Made by a program: the position numbers and the translations under genes. Under the pieces are notes generated by a model, which saw nothing but the letters and a program-made list of their open reading frames with translations, was not told the DNA's origin and made no database searches. Below, piece after piece: positions 18,910-28,495 of a DNA stretch of 64,000 nt (position 1 is the first letter of the stretch; every line of letters begins with the position of its first letter). Source of the stretch: Variovorax atrisoli 110B (GTDB lineage Bacteria; Pseudomonadota; Gammaproteobacteria; Burkholderiales; Burkholderiaceae_C); assembly GCF_000382045.1 (NCBI RefSeq), contig NZ_KB907452.1:2295-66294 (forward strand), read 5' to 3'.

Positions 18910-19992
18910 ATGGCAGCTTCCAGACGGATAGTCGGTTTGTCTTCAAGTGCGGCCTGCATGGCCCTCGCCGCGTCCGCCCTGCTCGGCTGCGCGAGCGATG
19001 CGACCCGCTCCACGCCGCCTTCAGCGACGCAAGGCGCGCCGCAGCAACAGGTGGCCGTGAAGGTCCTCATCATCAGCATGTTCAAGCCCGAGGCGCAGGT
19101 GTGGCTCGAGCCGCTGAAGCTGAACCGGGAGATCAAGGTGCCCGGACTGTCCGCCGATGACCCGGCGGTACGCTGCAACGCAGACGGGGTGTGCCAGGTC
19201 ACCACCGGCATGGGGCACACGAACGCGGCCGCCTCGATCACCGCGCTGGTGTTCAGCGGAAAGTTCGACCTCTCGAAAACCTACTTCCTGGTGGCGGGCA
19301 TCGCCGGCGTCGACCCCAATGTCTCCACCATCGGCTCGGCCACCTGGGCCCGGTATCTCGTCGACTTCGGCATCGCGCACGAGATCGACGCCCGCGAGAT
19401 GCCGCCGACCTGGCGCTCCGGCTACTTCGGCATCGGCGCCAGGGATCCGGACTCCAAGCCGAAGTTCGAGTACCGCACCGAGGTCTTCCGCCTCGACGAG
19501 AAGCTGCTGCAGAAGGCGCTGAAGCTGTCGGCCAACGCGCCGCTGGCCGACAGCGACAAGGCGCGCGCCTATCGCGCAAGCTATCCGCAGCCGTCGGCCA
19601 GGGCACGCCCCTCGGTCCTGCAGTGCGACACCGCGGCCGGTGACACCTACTGGCACGGCAAGTACCTGGGCGAGACGGCCACGCGCTGGGTTTCGCTGGT
19701 GACCGACGGACAGGGCAGGTACTGCACTACCCAGCAGGAAGACAACGCCACCTACGAGGCATTGAAGCGGGGCGCCAGCGCCGGCCTGCTGGACCTGAAG
19801 CGCGTGGCCGTGCTGCGGACCGCCTCGAACTTCGACCGGCCCCATCCGGGGCAGACCGCCTACGCCTCGCTGTCGGCAGAGTCGGGCGGGTTTCCGATCT
19901 CGACCGCCAACCTGCTGGTCGCGGGCCGTCCCCTGGTCGATGCCATCGTCGGCAACTGGGGCGCCTGGAGCGCCGGGGTTCCTGCGGACTGA
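18910..19992 (+). CDS. Purine nucleoside permease (NUP) family lipoprotein
   Basis: The 360-residue product has a lipoprotein signal with the lipobox ALLGC (Cys27). The remainder matches the NUP family, a nucleoside phosphorylase-like fold: VKVLIISMFKPEAQVW, TTGMGHTNAAASITALVFS, TYFLVAGIAGVDPNVSTIG, YCTTQQEDNATYEAL and ASNFDRPHPGQTA. The name comes from a yeast nucleoside transporter; the bacterial members are exported and probably bind or cleave nucleosides. ATG 18910 is preceded by AAGGAG at the right distance; an upstream GTG at 18883 is less likely. It runs tail to tail into the autotransporter gene. Confidence 0.87.
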   Translation: MAASRRIVGLSSSAACMALAASALLGCASDATRSTPPSATQGAPQQQVAVKVLIISMFKPEAQVWLEPLKLNREIKVPGLSADDPAVRCNADGVCQVTTGMGHTNAAASITALVFSGKFDLSKTYFLVAGIAGVDPNVSTIGSATWARYLVDFGIAHEIDAREMPPTWRSGYFGIGARDPDSKPKFEYRTEVFRLDEKLLQKALKLSANAPLADSDKARAYRASYPQPSARARPSVLQCDTAAGDTYWHGKYLGETATRWVSLVTDGQGRYCTTQQEDNATYEALKRGASAGLLDLKRVAVLRTASNFDRPHPGQTAYASLSAESGGFPISTANLLVAGRPLVDAIVGNWGAWSAGVPAD

Positions 19993-20002
19993 TCGCAGTC
20001 CG
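19985..20002. other. Hairpin across a 10-bp convergent gene junction
   Basis: CGGACTG-ATCG-CAGTCCG forms a perfect 7-bp stem with a 4-nt loop. It spans the NUP stop codon (19990-19992) and ends immediately before the autotransporter stop (20003-20005). There is no T tract on either side, so it would be an unusual terminator if it is one. Confidence 0.35.
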
Positions 20003-23000
20003 TCACCACTTCACGCGCACGCCCACCGACCCGTTGATCGAGCCCTTGACCCTGGCGTCGCCGCCCGATGACCACAGTTTGCCGATCTCGCCGTAGAGGC
20101 TGGTCGAGGAGCCCAAGGCAAGCGTGAAGCCGCCCGCGAGCTCGGTGCTCGTGCCGCCGGTCGGCGCTGCGATGTCGGTCGTGGTCGCACCGTTCACGAA
20201 ACGGGCGATGTCCGCGCCGCTCGATGTCCGGTAGACGTTGAAGCGGCCATACGGCTGCAGCGTGCCGAGCCCCGTGGCGATCTCGCCCTTGACCCGCACG
20301 CCCGCGCGCGCGATCCAGCCGCTGTCGGCCTGCGGCTGGACGATGGCGCCCGCGATCGCGGAGTTGCCCAGGTCCATGTGCTGGTGGATCAGCTGCAGCT
20401 GCGGCTCGATGCGCCAGCCGCTGCCGCCCAGCGCGAAGGACTGCCCCACCTCGATGGAGCCCAGCAGGCTGTTGCCCTTGCCGCCCACGCCCAGGCTCGC
20501 CAGCGGCTGTACCGTGTAGCGATGGCGGCCCGACTGCACCACGGCGTCGGCGTAGAAGCCGCTGTCGGTGGTGTAGGTGCCGTACACGCCCACGTACTGG
20601 CTGCGCAGGTCGTTGCGGCCCACGCCGAGGTTCTGGATGCCGCTTGCGAAGCCGCGCACGCTCGCGTCGCCGTCGAGCTGGCCGACGTAGATGCCTGCGC
20701 GCCAGTTCGGCGTGGCCAGCAGGTCGGTGCCGGCCTGGAAGCCGGTGAGGCGGCCCTTGCTGGATGGCGATACCGTGCCGCCCTGCTGGATGTCGATGTC
20801 GGTGGAGAGCACGCGGGCCCAGGCGCGGCGATCGGAGCCGGCAGGGTTGGTCGACGTGGTCGCGGTGCCCTTCACGTCATCGTCGCCTACGCGCTTGCGC
20901 AGGTCGCCGAGCATCGCGAGGTTGCCCTGGCGCAATTGGCCGGGGAGCGCGGCGTAGAGCGAGGCTTCCGGCCGGTACGTGATCACAGGAGCCGGGGCGC
21001 CGGAGGTGGCTGGAGTGCCCGGCGCTGCGGCATTGGTGCTGGAGCGCAGGTACCAGTTCTCGCCCGCGCCGTTGGCATCGGCCGCGTACAGCCGGTACTC
21101 GTAGGCGCCGGCATCGACGTGGCCGCCGGCCAGCGAGAAGGCATCCTTCGTCGTCTGCGCGGTGGTGGTGGCGCCGTTGATCGCACTGACGACCTCGATG
21201 CCGTTGCCGGTGGTCAGCGCGCCCAGGCCGCCGAGATTGGCGATCTGCACGCTGGTCTTGCCGCTGGCGGTGCCGCCATCGATCACCAGGCGGTCCGATG
21301 GGCCGGTGCCGGTGAGCGCCGTTCCCAGCCTGAGCACGCCGTTGTTGCCCACGTAGTTGCCGCGCACGGTCAACGTCGTGCCGGCCGTCGCGCCCGCCAG
21401 CGAAACGGTGCCGCTGTTGGCGAGCGAGGCCACTGTCTGGCTGAAGCCCGCAAGGTCGAGCGTGGCGCCGGCTGCCACGCTGTGCGCCGAGGCCGCGCTG
21501 AGGGTGTTGGCCGCCCCGGCCTTCAACGTGCCCTGCGCCACGTTCGTGGCGCCCGTGTAGGTATTGGCGCCCGACAGCGTGAGCGTGCCAGAGCCTTCCT
21601 TCGTGATGAACCCGCCGCCGGAGATCGCGCCACTGAGGGTGCCCGAGAACGCACCCGTGTCGATGATCGGATCCAGTTGTCCCGTCAGCCGGATCGCGTT
21701 CGCGATGGTCAGGCCGTCCGCGCTGAAGCCCAGGGTCGTGTCGTCGTCCATCGACAGCGTGCCGGTGCCCAGCGCCTGGTTGCTGCCGACATTCAGGCGG
21801 CCCTGGCGCAGCACGGTGCCGCCGGTGTGGGTGTTGGCGCCAGAGAGCGTCAGCGTGCCCGTTCCCACCTTCACCAGCGAACCTCCCGTGCCGGAGATGA
21901 CGCCGGAGATTTCCGTGTCGGCGTTCAGCCCGCCGGTGGTCAGAGTCTTCGCGCCGAGGAGCACCTGCCCCGCCCCGCCCAGCGAGCCGATCGACGTGCC
22001 GGCGGCCGCGAGTTCGCTGATGCGCACGGTGCCGCCCTTGCCGTTCACGATGGTGGCCTGCCCCGCAGTCACGCTGCCGATGAAGTCGATGAGGCCGTCG
22101 GCACGGTTGGACAGCGTCACCGCACCCATGTCGGCCTTGCCGCTGAACAGCAAGGCCGCGCCGTTGGCGACCGAGACCGGCCCCTGGCCGAGCGCGCCGG
22201 TGACGCTGGCGTTGAGCGTGCCGGCTTCGACCGACGTGCCGCCGCTGTAGGTGTTGGCCGAGGCGAGAACCAGTTCGCCGTCGCCGATCTTGCGCAGGCT
22301 TCCCGTGCCGCTCATGCTGCCGGCGTAGGTGCCGCTGCCGCCGGCCTTCGTCTGTTCGAAGACCACCGTCGCATCGTTCACGATGTCGCCCTGGAGGCTG
22401 GTGGCGTTGCCCTGCAGCACGCCGGCCTTCACGGAGGTGCCGCCGGTGTAGCTGTTGGCGCCGGTGAGCACGAGGGTGCCCGTGCCCTGCTGCACCAGCA
22501 CCCCCTTGCCTGCGATGGCGCCGGCGAAAGCCACCGTGTCGGCGCGGTCGAAGGCGAGCGCGCCGTCGTTGGTCACGTTGCCGACGAGCACGCCGGCGGT
22601 GCCGCCGTTGCCGACCTGCAGGCGCGTGCCGCTGGCGATCGCGATGGACTCGCCCTTGCTGCCCGTGGCGCTGATCGAGCCGGTCACCAGCACGCCCGGC
22701 GCCACGTCCAGCGCCACGCTCGACGCAGCGACGTTGCCCACGACCTGCAGCGCCTGCATGTTCCTGAGGCTGAAGGCGCCAGCGGCGGTGAAGTCTCCCA
22801 GCGCCGCGATCTGGTTGGAGAGGTTCATCGACACGTCGCCACCGGCATTGCCCGTCAGGGTGCCGGCGGTCACGGTGCCCGCGGTCTGCAGCACGCTGGC
22901 GTCGCTTGCCAGGGTCAGCGTGCCCTTGGTGCGCACGTCGGCCTGAAGCATCACGCCCTTGCTGCCGGTGATGGAGACGGTGCCCCCGCTCAGGGCGTGA

Positions 23001-25063
23001 TCGACGTTGAGAGCGCCGCCGCTGGAGGCCAGCGTCAGCGCCGCCGTGCCGGTGTCGATCGCCGTGCCCAGCGTCAGGACGCCGCCGGCCACCAGGCCGA
23101 CCGCGCCGTTGACCCCATTGGTCAGCGAGACCACCGAGAGGTCGCCGCCGGAGGTCATGGAAATGCTCTGCCCGGCGAGCGAGACATCGCCCCTGAAGTC
23201 GTTGCCCGCGTTGTTCAGCGCGATGCTCCCGACACCCGCGTCGACGGACATGGCGCCCGTCACCGAAAGCGCGCTGGTCTGCGTCACCGCGCCGCCGTTG
23301 CTGCGGGCATCGATGGACGATGCCGAACTGCCGCCCTGGAACAGGAGGTCGCCATGGCTCGTGACGGTGAGCGCGCCGGTGGCCAGCGTGCCCAGCGTGA
23401 GGGCGTTCTTGTCGTTGATCTGCACGGTCGCGCCACCCAGGCTGACGGCGCCGCTGAAATCGTTGCCGGCATTGGTCAGCGTGATGTCGCCCGTGGCGGC
23501 CTGCACGTCGAGCGCGCCGCTGCCGGTGAAGACGCCGCTCATCGACACGGCGCCCTTGCTCGCGATGTTGCCGTTTCCGAGCAGCGTCACGTCGCGCCCG
23601 CTCGTGAAGGCGGCGGTGGTTTGCAGCGTGCCGCCGCGGTTGAAGCTCAAAGCGCCCGTCGCTGCGCCGAGCGCCGAGTCGCTGGCGACGCGCAGTGTTC
23701 CGCCATCGATCAGCGTGCCGCCCTGGTAGCTGTTGACGGCCGTGAGCTCGAGCGTGCCGCTGCCGATCTGATGCACCTGCCCGCTGCCGGCGATGACGCC
23801 TCCGAAGGTGACGGAGTCCGACCGGTTGAATGCCAGCGTGCCGTCGTTGCCGACATTCCCGACGATGCTGCCGGCCGTGCCGCCCGCGCCGATCTGCAAG
23901 GTGCCGGCGCTGATCGCGGTGCCGCCGGTGTAGGTGTTGGTGCCGGTCATCACCGTGGTGCCTGCGCCCGACTGCGAAACGCCGCCGGCGCCCGTGATGG
24001 CGTATCCGGCCGTGAGTTGCGTACCGGCGCCAGGCTTGAAGTCGACCAGGCCGTTGCCGTTGACCGTGACGCCGTTCGCCACGCTCATGCTTCCGGCCGT
24101 GAAGGTCAGCGTACCGCTGCCGGCCGCGCCGCCGAGGCCGCGCGTGGCGGCGCCCGATCCATTGCCGCCGGCGCTGCCGCCGACGACGATGCTGTCCGCG
24201 ACGAGGTTGCCGCCGGCGACGGTCAGGCGGCCGCTGCCGCCGGCACCGCCGTCGCCGCCGTTCGCATTGCCGCTGCCGCCGCCTCCGCCGCCGCCCGAAC
24301 CACCGACGACGACCGCGCCGGTCACGGTCGTGGTCCCTGCTGAAATGCTGAGTGCGCCAGCGCCGCCGCTCGAGCCGCTGCCGCCTGCAGCCGTGCCGCT
24401 GGCGCCGGCGCCGCCTCCGCCGCTGCCGCCGATGCCCAGCAAGCCATTCACGGACCTGTCGGTCGCGAAGGTCGCGCTCGTGAGTCCGCCGGAGATCGAG
24501 CCTTCGGCGATGCCGCTCAGGGCACTGCCGCCCGGCTTGGGGCCGAAGGGACCTTGGGCTCCCTGGACGCCGTCGGTGCCTGCCCCGCCGCCGAGGTTGC
24601 CGGCGCCGCCGAGACCCGCGTTGTCAGAGCCGCCGTCGCCACCCCTTGCGGGGCCACCGGCACCGCCGCTGTTGGACCCGTAGGTGAAGCCAGCACCGCC
24701 GCCGCCTGCGCCGTAGCCGCCGCCGCCGCCGCCGGCAAGAGCGCCTCCGCTGCCGCCCCCTCCTCCGCCGCCGATCCCGCCGGCGCCCCCGTTGCCGCCG
24801 ATACCCACGCCCACTCCGCCCTCGCCGGCAGTGCCGACAAGCACGCTCTGCGCGAAGGCAGGAACGAATGGCGCCGCACCGAGCATTACCACGACGCTCA
24901 TCAGCGCGCTGAGGCGGAACAGCCGGCGCACCGGGTCGCCGGATTCGACGCCGCTACGGGCCTTCGCCACACTGCGCGAGGCGACGTGGGACCTGGAGAT
25001 TTCGGCTACGGCGACCCAGGCTCCCAACGCCTCATTCCACAGGCTGCGAAAACAGATATTCAT
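20003..25063 (-). CDS. Large classical autotransporter (type Va) with glycine-rich passenger
   Basis: The 1686-residue protein opens with an ESPR-type signal peptide (MNICFRSLWNEALGAWVAVA), cleavage likely after Ala71 (AFA). Residues of about 75-320 are extremely glycine-rich. A long beta-helix follows, with autotransporter-associated repeats such as NTYTGGTAISAGTLQIGAGG and GSGTLELTAVNSYQGGT repeated to about residue 1250. A linker with ITYRPEASLYAALPGQLRQ (about 1360-1380) leads into a C-terminal barrel of roughly 280 residues ending in VRVKW, the terminal aromatic expected for BAM insertion. I see no protease, lipase or sialidase motif. An adhesin or aggregation role is most likely. Confidence 0.94.
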   Translation of the reverse strand: MNICFRSLWNEALGAWVAVAEISRSHVASRSVAKARSGVESGDPVRRLFRLSALMSVVVMLGAAPFVPAFAQSVLVGTAGEGGVGVGIGGNGGAGGIGGGGGGGSGGALAGGGGGGYGAGGGGAGFTYGSNSGGAGGPARGGDGGSDNAGLGGAGNLGGGAGTDGVQGAQGPFGPKPGGSALSGIAEGSISGGLTSATFATDRSVNGLLGIGGSGGGGAGASGTAAGGSGSSGGAGALSISAGTTTVTGAVVVGGSGGGGGGGSGNANGGDGGAGGSGRLTVAGGNLVADSIVVGGSAGGNGSGAATRGLGGAAGSGTLTFTAGSMSVANGVTVNGNGLVDFKPGAGTQLTAGYAITGAGGVSQSGAGTTVMTGTNTYTGGTAISAGTLQIGAGGTAGSIVGNVGNDGTLAFNRSDSVTFGGVIAGSGQVHQIGSGTLELTAVNSYQGGTLIDGGTLRVASDSALGAATGALSFNRGGTLQTTAAFTSGRDVTLLGNGNIASKGAVSMSGVFTGSGALDVQAATGDITLTNAGNDFSGAVSLGGATVQINDKNALTLGTLATGALTVTSHGDLLFQGGSSASSIDARSNGGAVTQTSALSVTGAMSVDAGVGSIALNNAGNDFRGDVSLAGQSISMTSGGDLSVVSLTNGVNGAVGLVAGGVLTLGTAIDTGTAALTLASSGGALNVDHALSGGTVSITGSKGVMLQADVRTKGTLTLASDASVLQTAGTVTAGTLTGNAGGDVSMNLSNQIAALGDFTAAGAFSLRNMQALQVVGNVAASSVALDVAPGVLVTGSISATGSKGESIAIASGTRLQVGNGGTAGVLVGNVTNDGALAFDRADTVAFAGAIAGKGVLVQQGTGTLVLTGANSYTGGTSVKAGVLQGNATSLQGDIVNDATVVFEQTKAGGSGTYAGSMSGTGSLRKIGDGELVLASANTYSGGTSVEAGTLNASVTGALGQGPVSVANGAALLFSGKADMGAVTLSNRADGLIDFIGSVTAGQATIVNGKGGTVRISELAAAGTSIGSLGGAGQVLLGAKTLTTGGLNADTEISGVISGTGGSLVKVGTGTLTLSGANTHTGGTVLRQGRLNVGSNQALGTGTLSMDDDTTLGFSADGLTIANAIRLTGQLDPIIDTGAFSGTLSGAISGGGFITKEGSGTLTLSGANTYTGATNVAQGTLKAGAANTLSAASAHSVAAGATLDLAGFSQTVASLANSGTVSLAGATAGTTLTVRGNYVGNNGVLRLGTALTGTGPSDRLVIDGGTASGKTSVQIANLGGLGALTTGNGIEVVSAINGATTTAQTTKDAFSLAGGHVDAGAYEYRLYAADANGAGENWYLRSSTNAAAPGTPATSGAPAPVITYRPEASLYAALPGQLRQGNLAMLGDLRKRVGDDDVKGTATTSTNPAGSDRRAWARVLSTDIDIQQGGTVSPSSKGRLTGFQAGTDLLATPNWRAGIYVGQLDGDASVRGFASGIQNLGVGRNDLRSQYVGVYGTYTTDSGFYADAVVQSGRHRYTVQPLASLGVGGKGNSLLGSIEVGQSFALGGSGWRIEPQLQLIHQHMDLGNSAIAGAIVQPQADSGWIARAGVRVKGEIATGLGTLQPYGRFNVYRTSSGADIARFVNGATTTDIAAPTGGTSTELAGGFTLALGSSTSLYGEIGKLWSSGGDARVKGSINGSVGVRVKW
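24180..24850 (-). repeat. Glycine-codon-rich low-complexity segment
   Basis: On the minus strand this part of the autotransporter consists mainly of GGC/GGN runs encoding poly-Gly and GGxGG motifs, similar in style to PE_PGRS or silk-like segments. Long runs of GCC/CGC triplets are visible on the plus strand. Such DNA is prone to slippage. Confidence 0.8.
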
Positions 25064-25281
25064 CAGAATTTAGTTCTAAGTTAACAATTTGCCCGGCGAT
25101 GATACGCGCGGTAACACTTCTGAAACATCCCCCGAACGAGCGATTGAGGGCGGCGCCGATCTGTCGGGGGGCGAACCGCCCATCTCAGCCGGGCAGCTGA
25201 CCCATCTCCCTTTGCGAAGGGATGAGCGTCAAAATCAGGGAAAATAGCCCACCCCATCGCAAACCGCGATGCCAGCAAGCC
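25064..25281. other. Divergent spacer between autotransporter and lysR
   Basis: This 218-bp spacer must hold the promoters of both genes. I see no clear operator. An AATTTAGTTCTAAGTTAACAATTT stretch just upstream of the autotransporter start (about 25067-25090) is AT-rich and may include its promoter. Confidence 0.4.
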
Positions 25282-26226
25282 ATGAGCACCTCCGAACGCA
25301 ACTTCGCCCGCCGCATCGACCTCACGTCGCTGCAGCTGTTCGTGGCCGTGTGCGAACTGGGCAGCATCGGCCGCGCGGCGGAGCGCGAATTCATCGCGGC
25401 CTCTGCCATCAGCAAGCGGCTGTCGGACCTCGAGGCCACGCTCGGCACCACCCTGCTCTACCGCCATGCGCGCGGCGTCGACCTCACGCCCGCCGGCGAA
25501 AGCCTGCTGCACCACGCGCGCTCGGTGCTCTACAGCCTCGAGAAGATGCAGGGCGAGCTCAGTGAATACGCCGACGGCGTGCGCGGCCATGTGCGGGTGC
25601 ACGCCAATATCTCGGCGATCGTGCAGTTCCTGCCTGAAGACCTGGGCGTGTTCACGCGCGCCCACGAGGCCATCAAGATCGACCTCGAGGAGCACCTCAG
25701 CAGCGAGGTGATCCGCGCGGTGCAGGAAGGCGCGGCCGACCTCGGCGTTTGCCACGTGGCCGGCGGCGCGGGCGAACTGCAGAGCCTTTCCTACCGGCAC
25801 GACCGGCTCGCGCTGATCGTGCCCACGGGCCATGCGCTTGCGGCGCGGGGCAGCATCGATTTCGTCGACTCGCTCGACTTCGACCACGTCGGCCTGCACA
25901 CCAACAGCTCCATCTACGTCGCGATGCACGAGGCCGCATTGGACGCAGGCCGCAGCATCAAGCTGCGCATCCACGTCACCGGCCTGGACGCCATGTGCCG
26001 CATGATCGAGAACGGCCTGGGCATCGGCGTGATGCCGCAGCGCGCCTTCGAACTCATGCGCAACGGCATCGGCCACGGCCTCGTGAGCGTGGCGCTCAAC
26101 GACGCCTGGGCCGCGCGCGAGATCAGGCTGGTGGCTCGCGATTTCTCCACTCTGCCCGTGGCGGCGCGCTCGCTGGTGAACCACCTGCACGCGGCCGCGG
26201 ACGGCGGTGAACAGCTCGCGGCCTAG
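25282..26226 (+). CDS. LysR-family transcriptional regulator
   Basis: The 314-residue protein has the LysR winged helix-turn-helix at about 12-72 ([19 protein letters not shown], then [17 protein letters not shown] and [17 protein letters not shown]). The effector domain of about 95-300 contains [27 protein letters not shown] and [19 protein letters not shown] 25282 was chosen because it gives the usual short lead before the helix-turn-helix. It lies 51 bp upstream of leuC on the same strand rather than divergent from it. Control of leuCDB is possible but unproven. Confidence 0.93.
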   Translation: MSTSERNFARRIDLTSLQLFVAVCELGSIGRAAEREFIAASAISKRLSDLEATLGTTLLYRHARGVDLTPAGESLLHHARSVLYSLEKMQGELSEYADGVRGHVRVHANISAIVQFLPEDLGVFTRAHEAIKIDLEEHLSSEVIRAVQEGAADLGVCHVAGGAGELQSLSYRHDRLALIVPTGHALAARGSIDFVDSLDFDHVGLHTNSSIYVAMHEAALDAGRSIKLRIHVTGLDAMCRMIENGLGIGVMPQRAFELMRNGIGHGLVSVALNDAWAAREIRLVARDFSTLPVAARSLVNHLHAAADGGEQLAA

Positions 26227-26277
26227 GCCGCAACCACGGACAATTCCATTTCCCCACGAAAGACAGAAGAGACCGAC

Positions 26278-27699
26278 ATGGCACGCACGCTCTACGACAA
26301 GATCTGGGACGAACACGTCGTCCACACCGAGGAAGACGGCACCGCGATCCTCTACATCGACCGCCACCTGGTGCACGAAGTGACCAGCCCGCAGGCCTTC
26401 GAAGGACTGCGCGAGGCCGGCCGCAAGCTGTGGCGCATCAGCTCGGTGGTGGCCACCGCCGACCACAACACGCCCACCACCGGCTGGGAGCGCGGCTACG
26501 AAGGCATCGCCGACCCGACCAGCAAGGAACAGGTCACCACGCTGGACCACAACATCGCCGAGTTCGGCGCGGCCGCGTTCTTCCCCTTCCTGAGCAAGCG
26601 CCAGGGCATCGTGCACGTGATCGGCCCCGAGTCGGGCGCGACGCTGCCGGGCATGACCGTCGTGTGCGGCGACTCGCACACCTCCACGCACGGCGCATTC
26701 GGCGCGCTGGCGCACGGCATCGGCACCAGCGAGGTCGAGCATGTGATGGCCACGCAGACGCTGCTGGGCAAGAAGGCCAAGAACATGCTGGTGAAGGTCG
26801 AAGGCAAGCTGCCCGTGGGCTGCACCGCCAAGGACATCGTGCTGGCCATCATCGGGAAGATCGGCACCGCCGGCGGCACCGGCTACACCATCGAGTTCGC
26901 CGGCTCGGCGATTCGCGACCTGAGCATGGAAGGCCGCATGACGGTGTGCAACATGGCCATCGAGGCCGGTGCGCGCGCCGGACTGGTGGCAGTCGACGAG
27001 AAGACCATCAGCTACGTCAAGGGCCGGCCGCTCGCGCCCACCGGCGTCGAATGGGACCAGGCCGTGACCTACTGGCGCACGCTGCAGTCCGACCCGGGCG
27101 CGAAGTTCGACGCCGTGGTCGAGCTCGACGCGACGCAGATCCAGCCGCAGGTGACCTGGGGCACCTCGCCCGAGATGGTGGTCGAGATCAACGGCCGCGT
27201 GCCCGATCCCGACAAGGAGAAAGACGCCAACAAGCGCGGCGCCATCGAGCGCGCGCTGGTCTACATGGGCCTGGAGCCCAACAAGGCCATGAACGACATC
27301 TTCATCGACAAGGTGTTCATCGGCTCTTGCACCAACAGCCGCATCGAGGACATGCGCGAAGCCGCCGCCGTGGTGAAGAAGCTCGGCCAGAAGGTCGCGA
27401 AGAACGTGAAGCTCGCGATGGTCGTGCCCGGATCGGGCGTGGTGAAGGAACAGGCCGAGCGCGAAGGGCTCGACCAGATCTTCAAGGCCGCGGGCTTCGA
27501 ATGGCGCGAGCCCGGCTGCTCGATGTGCCTGGCCATGAACGCCGACCGCCTGGAACCCGGCGAGCGCTGCGCATCCACCAGCAACCGCAACTTCGAAGGC
27601 CGCCAGGGCGCCGGTGGCCGCACCCACCTCGTGAGCCCGGCCATGGCCGCGGCCGCCGCGGTGCACGGCCATTTCGTCGACGTCCGCACATTCGCCTGA
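26278..27699 (+). CDS. leuC: 3-isopropylmalate dehydratase large subunit
   Basis: LeuC with LeuD isomerises 2- to 3-isopropylmalate in leucine synthesis. The 473-residue protein starts [14 protein letters not shown]. The [4Fe-4S] cysteines are in [13 protein letters not shown] (near residue 350) and [13 protein letters not shown] (near 412-415). [20 protein letters not shown] is the other hallmark block. It is 32 bp upstream of leuD. A GAAGAGACC stretch precedes the start codon. Confidence 0.98.
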   Translation: MARTLYDKIWDEHVVHTEEDGTAILYIDRHLVHEVTSPQAFEGLREAGRKLWRISSVVATADHNTPTTGWERGYEGIADPTSKEQVTTLDHNIAEFGAAAFFPFLSKRQGIVHVIGPESGATLPGMTVVCGDSHTSTHGAFGALAHGIGTSEVEHVMATQTLLGKKAKNMLVKVEGKLPVGCTAKDIVLAIIGKIGTAGGTGYTIEFAGSAIRDLSMEGRMTVCNMAIEAGARAGLVAVDEKTISYVKGRPLAPTGVEWDQAVTYWRTLQSDPGAKFDAVVELDATQIQPQVTWGTSPEMVVEINGRVPDPDKEKDANKRGAIERALVYMGLEPNKAMNDIFIDKVFIGSCTNSRIEDMREAAAVVKKLGQKVAKNVKLAMVVPGSGVVKEQAEREGLDQIFKAAGFEWREPGCSMCLAMNADRLEPGERCASTSNRNFEGRQGAGGRTHLVSPAMAAAAAVHGHFVDVRTFA

Positions 27700-27731
27700 G
27701 CGGGCTGCAAGAAGGAAGAAAAGAGACCCCC

Positions 27732-28382
27732 ATGAAGCAATTCACCGTGCACAAGGGCCTCGTGGCCCCGATGGACCGCGAGAACGTCGACACCGACGCG
27801 ATCATCCCGAAGCAGTTCCTCAAGTCGATCAAGAAGACCGGCTTCGGCGTGAACCTGTTCGACGAGTGGCGCTACCTCGACCCGGGCCTGCCCGGCCAGG
27901 ACCCGGCCAGCCGCAAGCCGAACCCCGACTTCGTGCTGAACCAGCCGCGCTACGCCGGCGCATCGATCCTGCTGGCGCGCCAGAACTTCGGCTGCGGCTC
28001 GTCGCGCGAGCATGCGCCGTGGGCGCTCGACCAGTACGGCTTCCGCGCGATCATCGCGCCGAGCTACGCCGACATCTTCTTCAACAACAGCTTCAAGAAC
28101 GGCCTGCTGCCGATCGTGCTGCCCGCGGCGCAGGTCGCCCAGCTCTTCGACGAGACCTTCGCCTTCCCCGGCTACACGCTGACCATCGACCTGGAGCGCC
28201 AGGTGGTGGTGAAGCCCGACGGCCAGGAGTTCGCGTTCGACGTGCAGGCCTTCCGCAAGTACTGCCTGCTCAACGGCCTGGACGACATCGGCCTCACGCT
28301 GCGCCACAAGGACAAGATCAAGGCCTTCGAAGCCGAGCGCCTGGCGCAGAAGCCCTGGCTGGCGCATACGATGATTTCCTGA
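27732..28382 (+). CDS. leuD: 3-isopropylmalate dehydratase small subunit
   Basis: LeuD is the swivel domain that completes the isopropylmalate isomerase active site. The 216-residue product shows the typical opening ([20 protein letters not shown]), [20 protein letters not shown] (about 84-103) and [11 protein letters not shown]. The length is normal for proteobacteria. ATG 27732 fits the family N-terminus (MKQFTVHKG). Confidence 0.98.
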   Translation: MKQFTVHKGLVAPMDRENVDTDAIIPKQFLKSIKKTGFGVNLFDEWRYLDPGLPGQDPASRKPNPDFVLNQPRYAGASILLARQNFGCGSSREHAPWALDQYGFRAIIAPSYADIFFNNSFKNGLLPIVLPAAQVAQLFDETFAFPGYTLTIDLERQVVVKPDGQEFAFDVQAFRKYCLLNGLDDIGLTLRHKDKIKAFEAERLAQKPWLAHTMIS

Positions 28383-28400
28383 TTCGAAACGAAACGGACA

Positions 28401-28456
28401 TCCGGACGCAGAGTGCGCGAAGGTTTCGCGAAGGACGAGTCGTCCTTCGCGTCCGG
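28401..28456 (+). promoter_or_regulatory. leuD-leuB spacer with nested and alternative stem-loops
   Basis: Outer arms TCCGGACGC (28401-28409) and GCGTCCGGA (28448-28456) are perfect inverted repeats. Inside, CGCGAA-GGT-TTCGCG (28416-28430) can form one hairpin. GCGAAGGACGA and TCGTCCTTCGC (28428-28438, 28440-28450) form an 11-bp inverted repeat with a one-base centre. The arms share bases, so the two inner stems exclude each other. No T tract follows, so this is not a simple terminator. Function is unknown. Confidence 0.5.
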
Positions 28457-28495
28457 ACAGCCTGATTCCTCTCTCATTCAACCATCCAAGACCCA

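Noticed and set aside
20378..24343. 1321-residue plus-strand open frame
   Set aside because: It is antisense to the autotransporter. The minus frame has the signal peptide, beta-helix repeats and barrel; this one has only low-complexity Arg/Ala/Gly text.
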